Part shown: positions 1 through 7,665 of the stretch, one piece after another
How positions within the stretch are numbered: position 1 is the stretch's first letter
Layout: every line of letters starts with the position of its first letter
NCBI GenBank assembly: GCA_963728875.1
Contig: CAVSLJ010000003.1
Coordinates: forward strand, 372,001 to 436,000
Length of the DNA stretch: 64,000 nucleotides
Source of the DNA: DASUPK01 sp963728875
Lineage (GTDB): Bacteria > Actinomycetota > Thermoleophilia > Solirubrobacterales > 70-9
Reading direction: 5' to 3'
Notes under the pieces: generated by a model
Database searches by the model: none
Seen by the model: only the letters and a program-made list of their open reading frames with translations
What the model was told of the DNA's origin: nothing
Translations under genes and position numbers: made by a program

Positions 1-229
1 TGCCGGCCTCGAACATCGTTCTCTCGCCCGGCGTGTAGCCCTCACCCAGGACCACCACAACCAGATTGGGCTCCAGGTAGGTGCGGCAATGGGTCGGGCC
101 CTTGCCGTAGTGCTCCTTGTAGAGGCCGACCATCGCGGTCGAGATCTCGGATCGAAGCGGACCCTGTTCGTCCGCCGCCGGCTCGCGCATGCGCGCCTGA
201 TCCTCCGGATTCAACTCCTGACTATCCAC
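1..229 (-). CDS. MpsC/DUF2294-like protein, N-terminal part (cut by window edge)
   Basis: Seventy-six codons are visible on the complement before the window ends. They include YKEHYGKGPTHCRTYLEPN and LGEGYTPGERTMFE, which look like the DUF2294 family (renamed MpsC, linked in staphylococci to a sodium-dependent membrane-potential system). The chosen start is GTG at 229, which has a GAGGAG run 8 bases upstream; an internal ATG at 190 has no such site. The family is usually about 110-130 residues, so roughly a third is missing. The role in Actinobacteria is not established. Confidence 0.75.
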   Translation of the reverse strand, partial: MDSQELNPEDQARMREPAADEQGPLRSEISTAMVGLYKEHYGKGPTHCRTYLEPNLVVVVLGEGYTPGERTMFEAG

Positions 230-298
230 GGCGCCCTCTCCTCTTGTCGAGACGACCAGATTGAAAACTCGCCGATGTGCTGTTCATCCTAGTCCCTC

Positions 299-1027
299 AT
301 GATCGATCTCCACTGTCACATCCTGCCCGGCATCGACGACGGCGCCCTCGATCTCGCGGACTCCCTCGCGATGGCGCGCGTGGCGGCGCGGGACGGGATA
401 GAGCTGATCGCCGCGACCCCGCACATCCGCCACGACCACGACGTTCGCATCCCGGAGCTCGCCGGGCGGGTCCAGGATGTGAACGTGGAGCTGTCGCGGA
501 ACGGCGTCCCGGTTCAGGTGGTGACCGGAGGAGAGGTGGCCGAGACCGCGCTCGAGGGGCTTGGCGACGACGAGCTCGGCGCGGTCTCCCTGGGAGGGGG
601 ACGCTGGATCCTGCTCGAGCCCCGTCCCGGACCGCTCGGCGATTCGCTGTTCGAGGCGGTGGCGGAGCTGGGGGAACGCGGCTTCGGATCCCTGATCGCC
701 CATCCCGAGCGCCATCTCTCCCACGACATGTTCGCGACGATCCGACGGCTGATCGACGCCGGAGCGCTCATCCAATGCACCGCCGCCTACCTCGTGGCGG
801 GCAATGCGCGCAAGGGGATGCTCGCCCTGGCCGCCGCGGGCCTGATCCACGTCCTCGCCAGCGACGCGCACTCCTCACACGGCGGCAGGCCGCTCCGGAT
901 CTCCGACGGCCTGGCGGTTCTCGGTCAGGTCGAGCTGCTCAGCCCGCACCTCGACTGGATCGCGCGCGACGCGCCCGCGGCGATCCTCAAGGGCGAGCGG
1001 CCCGAGCCACCCTTCGCCCCGATCTAG
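299..1027 (+). CDS. CpsB/CapC-type PHP-domain phosphatase
   Basis: The 242-residue product opens with MIDLHCHILPGIDDGA, the metal-binding His-x-His and Asp start of PHP-domain tyrosine phosphatases of the CpsB/CapC family. Further conserved histidines follow in ATPHIRHDHD, LIAHPERH and LASDAHSS, the order expected for a trinuclear metal site. In firmicutes these enzymes dephosphorylate the capsule tyrosine kinase; here no kinase or capsule gene is adjacent, so the substrate is unknown. It is a full-length single-domain protein. Its 3' end overlaps the convergent kinase gene by four bases. Confidence 0.85.
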   Translation: MIDLHCHILPGIDDGALDLADSLAMARVAARDGIELIAATPHIRHDHDVRIPELAGRVQDVNVELSRNGVPVQVVTGGEVAETALEGLGDDELGAVSLGGGRWILLEPRPGPLGDSLFEAVAELGERGFGSLIAHPERHLSHDMFATIRRLIDAGALIQCTAAYLVAGNARKGMLALAAAGLIHVLASDAHSSHGGRPLRISDGLAVLGQVELLSPHLDWIARDAPAAILKGERPEPPFAPI

Positions 1028-1953
1028 GCCGGACGGAGATCGACCTCCCGTGCCAGCTCCTCGACCTCGCGCCGGGAGCCGGTGCCGAGCCCGTGATGGA
1101 GGAAGTTGACGGCTCCGGCGCCGGCGCCGAGCACCAGGGCCTCGGGCAGCTCGCTCCCCTGGGCGAGTGCGGCGGCGATCGCGCCCATCATCGTGTCGCC
1201 GCAGCCCTCTCGCGAGCCGGCCTCGAGCTTCGGCGGGATCAGCTCCCATGCCTCATCCCCGAGCAGGGCCAGGGCGGGGTCCCCCGCCCTGGTGACGAGC
1301 ACGTTGCGCGCGCCGAGCTCGCGCAGGCGGCCCGCGGCCTCCCGCAGTCGCTCCGGTGTGTCCACCGGCCCGACCACGAAGGCGGCCAGCTCCCAGTCGT
1401 TCAGCTTGACGAGGTCCGCCCCGGCAGAAGCGGTCGGCTCGATGCGCGGGCTGGAGAGGTCGGCGATCACCGGGATGCCCGAGGCCCGCGCGTTCGCGAC
1501 CAGGTCGCCGTATGCCTCGAGGGGAACGGTGTCGCCCGGAAAGGGGTTGCAGATCGCCAGCAGGTCGCACTCGAGCGCCGCCGCCGTGGTCGCGGCGACG
1601 AGGTCATCGCATTCGTGCCGCGATGGGGGCTCGACGTACGCTTGCGCGATCGGAACCCGCTCGCCGCTGCGGCGGTCGGTGACGTAGCAGCCGCTCGAGC
1701 ACTCCGTTCGGACGAGCCTCCGCTCGCCCGGCAGATCCTCCAGCAGCGGTTCGAGAACGAGCCCGGTCTCCCCGCCGATCAGCGAGCAGAGGACGGGCCA
1801 GGAGCCCATCTCCCCCGCCATCCGGCTGAGCCAGACCCCCTGCCCCGCCGGGTGGCAGTGGATGTCGTCCCGGCCCTCGCCCCGCGCCTCGATCGTGACG
1901 CTCAGCATGGGGCTGGGCCCGAAGACGGCGATTCGTCCGCTCGGCTTCTCCAT
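1024..1953 (-). CDS. PfkB-family sugar kinase (1-phosphofructokinase-like)
   Basis: This 309-residue protein has the ribokinase/PfkB layout. An N-terminal substrate half contains AGQGVWLSRMAGEMG, a variant of the GGKGxNxA motif. The C-terminal signature SREGCGDTMMGAIAAAL carries the catalytic-base Asp and anion hole (usual form GAGDxFxAG). AGADLVKLNDWELA matches the position where LacC/FruK kinases read DxxKPNxxEL. The best guess is a phosphosugar kinase of the LacC/FruK type. The neighbours do not reveal a pathway; the ETF operon starts just upstream on the same strand but is unrelated in function. Confidence 0.8.
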   Translation of the reverse strand: MEKPSGRIAVFGPSPMLSVTIEARGEGRDDIHCHPAGQGVWLSRMAGEMGSWPVLCSLIGGETGLVLEPLLEDLPGERRLVRTECSSGCYVTDRRSGERVPIAQAYVEPPSRHECDDLVAATTAAALECDLLAICNPFPGDTVPLEAYGDLVANARASGIPVIADLSSPRIEPTASAGADLVKLNDWELAAFVVGPVDTPERLREAAGRLRELGARNVLVTRAGDPALALLGDEAWELIPPKLEAGSREGCGDTMMGAIAAALAQGSELPEALVLGAGAGAVNFLHHGLGTGSRREVEELAREVDLRPA

Positions 1954-1985
1954 GGCGGCAGCCTAAGCGGCCGCCGCGTCGAAAC

Positions 1986-3683
1986 CTAGACCTCCTGGTA
2001 CAGAGGCCCGTCGCCACCCTCGGGCAGCGTCAGCCGGCCGCCCTTGGCGGTGATCGCGCCGCACTGCACGCAGTTCGACGGCGTCACGTGCACGTCGACC
2101 GTCTCCGCGCCGCTCTCGAGCTGCTCGTCGGGGATCTCGTAGACCTGAGCCGGGCACATCGAGACCCAGGTCTGGGCGATCTCCTTCGGCACGCGCTCCT
2201 GGATTCGGATGTGGTTGGGAGCGTCGTCCCGGGTCGCGTTGCCCGAGAGGAAGACCGAGTTGAGCTTGTCGTACAGGTACTTGTTGTCCGGCTTCGGGTA
2301 GCTCTTGGCCGCGCCGTCGATCTCCACGGGGATCTCGGCGTCGGACTCCGCCTTCCAGTGACCGCCGGGGAACCGTCCCTTGGTGATCGTCATCGCACTG
2401 GCGAGGGCCCCGCCGACGAAGAAGCCCTTGGAGAAGACCTGGCGCATGTTGCGCGACTCGTAGAGATCCTCCTCGATGATCGACTTCTTCACCTTGCGCT
2501 CGTAGTTCTCGAAGTTGACCGAGTCCTGCTTGAGCGACTCGACGATCGCCTCGGCCGCGTACATGCCGGCGTGCATCGCGTAGTGAATCCCCTTCAGGGT
2601 CGGCACGTTGACCATCCCGGCCGCGTCGCCGGCGATCATCATGCCCGGGCTGGAGAGCCGCTTCGGCATCGACCAGTAGCCGCCCGACGGGATCGTCTTG
2701 GCGCCCCAGCCGACGCGCTTGCCGCCCTCGAGGATCTTCTCGACGAACGGATGCGTCTTCAGCTCCTGCAGGGCGTCGTGGCAGGAGAAGGTTGCGTCCG
2801 TGGTGTCCAACCCGACCACCAGGCCGAGCGCGACCTTGTCCTCGCCCATCGGGTAGATGAAGCTGCCGCCGAACTCGTTCCACTTGGCGCGCTTGCGGAG
2901 CGGCCAGCCCATCGTGTGGATGACCCGGTCGAGGGGCTTCTCCACCTCCCAGACCTCCTTCACGCCGATCTCCCAGCGCTGTGCGTTCGGACCGCGCAGA
3001 TCGAAGTAGTCGAGCGCCGCCCCGGTCAGATGGCCGAGGGTGCCCTCGGCCAGCAGCGTGGCCCTGGCAACCACATCGGACCCGGGCTCGAAGTTGGAGA
3101 GCTCCTCGCCGTCCTTGCCGCGCCCCTTGTCTCCGGAGCGGACGCCGCGGACGATGCGATCCTCGACCAGGAGCTTGTCGGCCGAGGTCTCGCTGAGGAT
3201 GTAGACGCCCGCCTCCTCGGCCTTCCCGGCGAGGAAGCGGCCGAGCTTGGCGACCGAGGTCACGTAGTTGCCGTGGTTGCGGAAGTTGGGCGGCATCGGC
3301 ACCAGGGGCAGCGCCATCTTCTTGGTGAGGAGGTAGACCGCGTCCTTGGTGACCTCCTGGTAGACCGGCCAGTCAGAGGGATCGAGATCCGGGAAGAGCT
3401 CCCGCATCGCCGAGGGCTTCATGTTCGCCCCGGAGAGGAGGTGGGCGCCCGGGGTCTTGCCCTTCTCGATGACCGCCACCGGGACCTCGCCCAGCTTCTC
3501 GGTCAGCTCGGGCTCGTTCTCGAGCAGCTGCATGAGCTTGTTGGCACAGGCGAGCCCGGCGGGCCCGCCGCCCACGATCGCCACGCCCACCTCGATCCGC
3601 TCCTCCTCGGGATCGGTGATGCCGGTGATGAACTCCTCCGCCGGCCTTACGGGCGGCGGGAACTCAGCGGGCTCGACGGGCAT
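1986..3683 (-). CDS. Electron-transfer flavoprotein:quinone oxidoreductase (FixC/ETF-QO type)
   Basis: The 565-residue flavoprotein passes electrons from reduced ETF to the quinone pool. The FAD-binding GGGPAGLACANKL lies at residues 38-50. LLSGANMKPSAMREL and the GDAAGMVNVPTLKGIHYAMH segment are typical of ETF-QO. The C-terminal ferredoxin-like part has CPAQVYE and NCVQCGAITAKGG but lacks one of the four cysteines of the usual C-xn-CxxCxxC cluster: the third Cys of CxxCxxC is Ile. It is translationally coupled to etfA (TGATG, one-base overlap), so all three subunits come from one transcript. Length is normal for the family. Confidence 0.93.
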   Translation of the reverse strand: MPVEPAEFPPPVRPAEEFITGITDPEEERIEVGVAIVGGGPAGLACANKLMQLLENEPELTEKLGEVPVAVIEKGKTPGAHLLSGANMKPSAMRELFPDLDPSDWPVYQEVTKDAVYLLTKKMALPLVPMPPNFRNHGNYVTSVAKLGRFLAGKAEEAGVYILSETSADKLLVEDRIVRGVRSGDKGRGKDGEELSNFEPGSDVVARATLLAEGTLGHLTGAALDYFDLRGPNAQRWEIGVKEVWEVEKPLDRVIHTMGWPLRKRAKWNEFGGSFIYPMGEDKVALGLVVGLDTTDATFSCHDALQELKTHPFVEKILEGGKRVGWGAKTIPSGGYWSMPKRLSSPGMMIAGDAAGMVNVPTLKGIHYAMHAGMYAAEAIVESLKQDSVNFENYERKVKKSIIEEDLYESRNMRQVFSKGFFVGGALASAMTITKGRFPGGHWKAESDAEIPVEIDGAAKSYPKPDNKYLYDKLNSVFLSGNATRDDAPNHIRIQERVPKEIAQTWVSMCPAQVYEIPDEQLESGAETVDVHVTPSNCVQCGAITAKGGRLTLPEGGDGPLYQEV

Positions 3684-4657
3684 CAGCCGCCCTTCTTGGC
3701 CTTGATCGCCTCGGTCAGCTTGGGGACGATCTTGTGCAGGTCGCCGACCACGCCGAGGTCCGAGAACTCGAAGATCGGTGCGTTCTGGTCCTTGTTGATC
3801 GCCAGGATGTTCTCCGAGTTCTGCATGCCGACCTTGTGCTGGATCGCGCCGGAGATCCCGAGCGCCAGGTACAGGTTCGGCGCGACCGTCTTGCCGGTCT
3901 GCCCGATCTGAGCGGCGTACGGGTACCAGCCGGCGTCGACGACCGCACGCGTTGCGGCCACCGCACCACCCATTGAGTTGGCCAGCTGCTCGGCGAGCTC
4001 GAAGTTCTCCTTCTTGCCGAGACCACGGCCTCCGCCGACCAGGATGTCGGCGCCCTCGATGTCGACGTCCTCGCCGCGCTGCTCACCGCGGGTGACCATC
4101 TTGGCCTTGGTCGACCACTCCGAGAGCTCGACCGCCACGTCCTCGACCTCTGCCGTGCCGCCGCTCTCGTTCTCGTCGAAGGCGTTGAGGCGCCCGATGA
4201 TGATCCCGGGCTTCTCCACGTAGCCGACGTCGGCGATCTGGGAGTCCTGCAGGATCGGACGCTCGGCGACGAGCTTGCCGTCCTGGACGTTGACCTGGGT
4301 GACCTCCATGGTCACTCCGGCGTTCAGGCGAGCGGTCAGGCCGGCCCCGATCTCGAAGCCGAGCAGGCCTCCGCCGAAGAGCGCGTAGTCGAAGTCGTTG
4401 TCCGTCATGACCTTGGCCATGACGTCCACGATCGGCTGCGCCAGGCCCTCGGGGGCCTCCTTGCAGCGATAGACCTTCTTCACGCCGTAGGCGCCGAGGC
4501 CCGCGGCGGCGTCGTCAGCGACGTCGCCGACCACCACAGCGGCCGCCTCGGTGCCCAGCTCGCCGGCGAGCTTCGCCGCCTCGGAGAGGGCGCCGAGGGA
4601 GTTCTTGTTGAAGTTGCCCTCGTCGTCGTGCAGGGCGTAAACGAGAATCCCACCCAT
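3683..4657 (-). CDS. etfA: Electron transfer flavoprotein alpha subunit
   Basis: The 324-residue alpha subunit binds FAD and accepts electrons from acyl-CoA dehydrogenases. The diagnostic C-terminal FAD domain is complete: GGRGLGKKENFELAEQLA, then ATRAVVDAGWYPYAAQIGQTG, LYLALGISGAIQH and IFEFSDLGVVGD. It starts immediately after the etfB stop with no intergenic base and its stop overlaps the oxidoreductase start. Its likely clients in this window are the acyl-CoA dehydrogenase at 20.0 kb and dehydrogenases elsewhere in the genome. Confidence 0.96.
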   Translation of the reverse strand: MGGILVYALHDDEGNFNKNSLGALSEAAKLAGELGTEAAAVVVGDVADDAAAGLGAYGVKKVYRCKEAPEGLAQPIVDVMAKVMTDNDFDYALFGGGLLGFEIGAGLTARLNAGVTMEVTQVNVQDGKLVAERPILQDSQIADVGYVEKPGIIIGRLNAFDENESGGTAEVEDVAVELSEWSTKAKMVTRGEQRGEDVDIEGADILVGGGRGLGKKENFELAEQLANSMGGAVAATRAVVDAGWYPYAAQIGQTGKTVAPNLYLALGISGAIQHKVGMQNSENILAINKDQNAPIFEFSDLGVVGDLHKIVPKLTEAIKAKKGG

Positions 4658-5446
4658 CTAGATCAGCTTCCTTTCCTCGAGCCAGGCGACGATCTTCTCG
4701 ACCGTCTCGTTCGTGTCCTCGTCCTCGATGATCTCGCCGGCCTCCTTGGCGGGAGGCGGCTTCAGCTCGAGCACGGCGGTGCGCGATCCGCCCTCGCCGA
4801 CCCGGTCTCCCTCGATGCCGACGTCGCCGATCGCCTTGGTGTCGAGCGGCTTCTTCTTCGCGCCCATGATCGCCTTCAGGCTCGGGTAGCGAGGCTCGTT
4901 GATCGCGTCGCCGACGCTGATCACGGCCGGCAGCTCCACCTCGACGGTGTCGTAGCCGTACTCCGCCTGGCGCTCGCAGGTGAGCTTGCCGTCGGCGACG
5001 TCCATCTTGATCACCTGGGTCAGCGACGGCATCTTCAGGTGGTCGGCCACGACGGCGCCGATCGTGTAGCACTCGCCGTCATCCGACTGCTGGCCGAGCA
5101 GCACCAGGTCGGGGCTCTCGGCCTCCAGGACCTTCGCCAGGGCGTAGCCCGTGGCGCAGACGTCGGAGCCCGTCAGGGCGTCGTCCGTGAGGTGCACGGA
5201 GCGGTCGGCGCCCAGCGCGACGGCCTTGTGGAGGGCGCGCACGGCGCTGTCCGGGCCCATCGTCACGGCGACGATCTCCTCGACGTCGCTGCCGCCCTCC
5301 TTGACCTGCATGGCGGCCTCGAGGGCGTGGGTATCGAAGGGATTGAGGTTCTTCTCGCCTGAGCGGTCCAGGCGCTTGGTCTCGGGATCGATCCGCTTGT
5401 CAACGGCGGCGTCCGGGACCTCTTTGACGAGCACGCAGATCTTCAA
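4658..5446 (-). CDS. etfB: Electron transfer flavoprotein beta subunit
   Basis: The 262-residue beta subunit begins MKICVLVKEVPDAA and has the AMP-binding NPFDTHALEAAMQVKE region. The ETF beta signature ITQxxxxxxxxxK-type loop is represented by SLTQVIKMDVADGK. The start is TTG at 5446, with AGAGAGGA eight bases upstream. It is the first gene of the etfB-etfA-ETF:quinone oxidoreductase operon. The upstream region holds a TAATAT -10 box and a TetR-type inverted repeat, so the operon is probably repressed in the absence of an acyl-CoA-type ligand. Confidence 0.96.
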   Translation of the reverse strand: MKICVLVKEVPDAAVDKRIDPETKRLDRSGEKNLNPFDTHALEAAMQVKEGGSDVEEIVAVTMGPDSAVRALHKAVALGADRSVHLTDDALTGSDVCATGYALAKVLEAESPDLVLLGQQSDDGECYTIGAVVADHLKMPSLTQVIKMDVADGKLTCERQAEYGYDTVEVELPAVISVGDAINEPRYPSLKAIMGAKKKPLDTKAIGDVGIEGDRVGEGGSRTAVLELKPPPAKEAGEIIEDEDTNETVEKIVAWLEERKLI

Positions 5447-5489
5447 AGTTCGGGTCCTCTCTGAATGGGGAGCTCAGCGGCGGCGCGGG

Positions 5490-5527
5490 ATATTAGCGCC
5501 TAGCCCGACTGGCTGACTGACCAGTCA
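5490..5527 (-). promoter_or_regulatory. etf operon promoter with TetR-type operator
   Basis: On the minus strand a TAATAT -10 box lies at 5495-5490. Just upstream, TGACTG-AC-CAGTCA (5514-5527) is a perfect 6-bp inverted repeat with a 2-bp spacer. A second overlapping repeat, GACTGG-N8-CCAGTC, spans 5507-5526. The dyad sits across the expected -35 region, a repressing position. TetR-family regulators of fatty-acid catabolism use similar short palindromes; the regulator gene is not in this window. Confidence 0.5.
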
Positions 5528-5593
5528 ATCAGCCCTCCAGGCTATCGGCTTCGCCATCAGATCGCGCCGCCAAGCGGCCGCGCTTCATAAGTC

Positions 5594-5613
5594 GGGGCGG
5601 CTCGCGCCGCCCC
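5594..5613 (-). terminator. GC-rich hairpin downstream of the anti-sigma gene
   Basis: GGGGCGGC and GCCGCCCC form an 8-bp perfect stem with a TCGC (minus: GCGA) tetraloop, 27 bases after the anti-sigma stop codon. There is no T-run after it, so it is not a standard intrinsic terminator. It may end the sigma/anti-sigma transcript or stabilise its 3' end before the etf promoter. Confidence 0.35.
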
Positions 5614-5639
5614 TCCGAAATACAGCGGCCTGGGCGGCG

Positions 5640-6311
5640 CTAGCCCGTGAAGTGGGCGACGAGCGGCTCGCCGCCGGAGGCGGACGACAGGCGCAGGAAC
5701 GACACGTCGTGCGGATTCGCCGGGATCCCGCCCCCGGAGCTGCCGGTCGGGTCGAGGTGGAACCAGTGCAGCGGCACCTGCCTGCCGTCGTTCATGACCA
5801 GTTCGGCGCTGCTCAGGTCGGCGCGGTGTCGCTGGTCGACCTCGATCTGGATCCAGGACGGGGACCCCTCGTAGGAGAACACGGTCCCCGCGGGTGAATC
5901 GCCGCTGTAGAGCGAGTACGCCTCGAACTCGGTTCCGTTCGCCTCCTTGAGGGTGTCCCGGTAATGGGAGGCCGTCTGCAGGTCGGCCGACACGATCGCG
6001 AGCGTGATCGCGACCGCGGCAAGCGCCGCGGCCGCCGGCACGAGAACGAGCCGCAGCCGGCGCCGCCGCTTGGGCTGCGGCGCCGGGAGCAGCTCGTCCA
6101 GAACCCGCGACTCGAAGCCCACGGGGACCTCTCGGTGCGGGGCGAGGAGCAGAAGCTCGTCGGCGACCTCGGAGTACTTCTCGACCTCGGCGCGGCAGTC
6201 CGGGCACTCGGCCAGATGCTGGAGGGCCCGACCGCGCTCCTCGCCCTCGACGATGCCCAGCGCCAGGTCGGCGGCCATCTCGCGGGTCTCCTGGCAGCGC
6301 GGATCCATCAC
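5640..6311 (-). CDS. Anti-sigma factor with zinc-binding domain and one membrane segment
   Basis: The 223-residue protein has an anti-sigma zinc-binding motif, H32-x3-C36-x2-C39 (HLAECPDC), a hydrophobic segment at about residues 86-108 after the basic KRRRRLRL, and an extracytoplasmic C-terminal domain of RskA/anti-sigma-K type ending in SSASGGEPLVAHFTG. It overlaps the ECF sigma gene by four bases (ATGA), the usual coupled pair. The likely role is to hold that sigma factor at the membrane until a signal sensed outside releases it, normally by proteolysis. Confidence 0.85.
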   Translation of the reverse strand: MMDPRCQETREMAADLALGIVEGEERGRALQHLAECPDCRAEVEKYSEVADELLLLAPHREVPVGFESRVLDELLPAPQPKRRRRLRLVLVPAAAALAAVAITLAIVSADLQTASHYRDTLKEANGTEFEAYSLYSGDSPAGTVFSYEGSPSWIQIEVDQRHRADLSSAELVMNDGRQVPLHWFHLDPTGSSGGGIPANPHDVSFLRLSSASGGEPLVAHFTG

Positions 6312-6859
6312 TCCAGGACCTCCAGCTCCTCGCGCAGCTTGAGCATCGCCGTGCGGATCCGTGTCTTGACCGTGCCGAGCGGTACGTCGTCGAGATCGCT
6401 GATCTCGCGAGCCGTCCGCCCCATGTAGGCGGAGAGGACCAGGGCGCGGCGCTGGTCGTCGGGAAGGTCGGTGATCGCCGAGCGCAGCTGGTCGCGCTCA
6501 TCCGGCTGCAGGCCCGCCTCGTCCGCCCCGGGGGCCTGGTTCTCGATCGAGATCTCCGCGGCGATCACCTCGGGGTCGACCGGGTCGAGACGCTTCATGC
6601 GGGTCACGTCGATCGCGAGGTTGCGAGCGATTGAGAGCAGCCAGGTCGAGACCCGGCCCTTGCGGGCGTCGTAGTTGCCCGCGTGCCTGTAGACGCGCGC
6701 GAAGGTCTCCTGGGCGACCTCCTCAGCGATCGCCGGCTGACGCACGATGGTCAGGGCCAGGCCGAAGACGCGTCCCTGGAAGCGGCGCACAAAGGCAGCC
6801 GCCGTACGCGGATCGCCGGTCGCGAAGCCGGCGAGCAGTGCCTCGTCAGAGGGATCCAC
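6308..6859 (-). CDS. ECF-type RNA polymerase sigma factor
   Basis: The 183-residue sigma factor has region 2 (AEEVAQETFARVYRHA and WLLSIARNLAIDVTR) and region 4 (LPDDQRRALVLSAYMG, then REISDLDDVPLGTVKTRI with the recognition helix), and no region 1 or 3. It resembles SigK-type ECF factors that pair with RskA-like anti-sigma proteins, as here. The start is GTG at 6859, preceded six bases upstream by AGGA. The pair probably forms a self-contained signal-responsive operon; the stimulus cannot be read from the sequence. Confidence 0.92.
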   Translation of the reverse strand: MDPSDEALLAGFATGDPRTAAAFVRRFQGRVFGLALTIVRQPAIAEEVAQETFARVYRHAGNYDARKGRVSTWLLSIARNLAIDVTRMKRLDPVDPEVIAAEISIENQAPGADEAGLQPDERDQLRSAITDLPDDQRRALVLSAYMGRTAREISDLDDVPLGTVKTRIRTAMLKLREELEVLE

Positions 6860-6911
6860 ACAGATTCCTACGTTTGGAGCGCGGGCACGGATTGCAATCC
6901 CGGCATTGCTA

Positions 6912-7337
6912 CTAGCTGGAGGCGGGCTCGCGCCCCGCGACCGCGCGCTGCACGAACTCGACGATCTCGTCGGTCGGCGCTCCCGGAGTGAAGACCTCGG
7001 CCACCCCGAGCTTCTTCAGCTCCGGGATGTCGTCGGCCGGAATGGTCCCCCCCACCGTGACCACCACGTCCTCGGCCCCCTGGTCCGAGAGGAGCTCGAC
7101 GACCCGCGGCACGAGGGTCATGTGTGCGCCGGAGAGGATCGAGAGCCCGACCGCGTCGGCGTCCTCCTGAATCGCGGTCTCGGCGATCTGCTCGGGGGTC
7201 TGGTGCAGGCCCGTGTAGATCACCTCCATGCCGGCATCGCGCAGCGCCCGGGCGATGATCTTCGCTCCGCGGTCATGGCCGTCCAATCCGGGCTTGGCGA
7301 CGACGATCCTGATTTTTCTGGCGGTGTCGGTAGGCAC
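6912..7337 (-). CDS. Methylmalonyl-CoA mutase small subunit (cobalamin-binding domain protein)
   Basis: This 141-residue protein is a stand-alone B12-binding domain. The cobalt-ligating motif D19-x-H21-x-x-G24 is visible in KPGLDGHDRGAK, followed by GLSILSGAHMTLVPRV and VGGTIPADDIPELKKLGV, the sequence expected for C-terminal domains of methylmalonyl-CoA and related acyl-CoA mutases. It should assemble with the large subunit encoded at 10.6-12.3 kb. The two are separated by an unrelated phosphoesterase gene and a small gene. The MeaB chaperone lies 15 kb downstream. Confidence 0.92.
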   Translation of the reverse strand: MPTDTARKIRIVVAKPGLDGHDRGAKIIARALRDAGMEVIYTGLHQTPEQIAETAIQEDADAVGLSILSGAHMTLVPRVVELLSDQGAEDVVVTVGGTIPADDIPELKKLGVAEVFTPGAPTDEIVEFVQRAVAGREPASS

Positions 7338-7369
7338 TATTCAGTCATGCACTCGTTCGATTGCGAGTT

Positions 7370-7422
7370 AACCGTAGTTGAACAGGAAGTTTCTACGGTT
7401 CCAAACGCGGTATGCCGATACC
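7370..7422. promoter_or_regulatory. Two dyads in the divergent region before a small ORF
   Basis: AACCGTAG (7370-7377) and CTACGGTT (7393-7400) are a perfect 8-bp inverted repeat with a 15-base spacer. Nine bases on, GGTAT-GCCG-ATACC (7409-7422) is a second dyad. The stretch is notably AT-richer than its surroundings and lies between the mutase subunit start (7337) and the small gene at 7468. It could be a bidirectional operator or a structured leader of the small gene. Confidence 0.4.
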
Positions 7423-7467
7423 AGAATGAGCATTGATAGGGGAATCGGTTCAACAGGAGGCATGGGC

Positions 7468-7665
7468 ATGTACGACGTTCTCTTTCTAGATCGCAGTCAC
7501 GGAGAGAAGCTGCTTGCCAGCGGCCTCGATCACGACGACGCCTGCCGGGTGGCCAGGACCGAGTCGGCGCGCCGCGGCGTGGGCCGCATGTTCCTCGCCG
7601 GGTCGGAACTGAGTCCCGTCGGCGAGATGATCGTGATCGTCGAGTCGTCCGCCCGTGCCGCGTAA
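7468..7665 (+). CDS. Small conserved-looking hypothetical protein (65 residues)
   Basis: I do not recognise this protein. The start is ATG at 7468 because a perfect AGGAGG lies 7 bases upstream (7455-7460); the ATG at 7462 is too close to that site. The product, MYDVLFLDRSHGEKLL..., is soluble, has no signal or membrane segment and ends SPVGEMIVIVESSARAA. Its strong ribosome site, AT-rich upstream region with two dyads and end-to-end packing against the convergent phosphoesterase stop argue that it is real. Confidence 0.6.
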   Translation: MYDVLFLDRSHGEKLLASGLDHDDACRVARTESARRGVGRMFLAGSELSPVGEMIVIVESSARAA

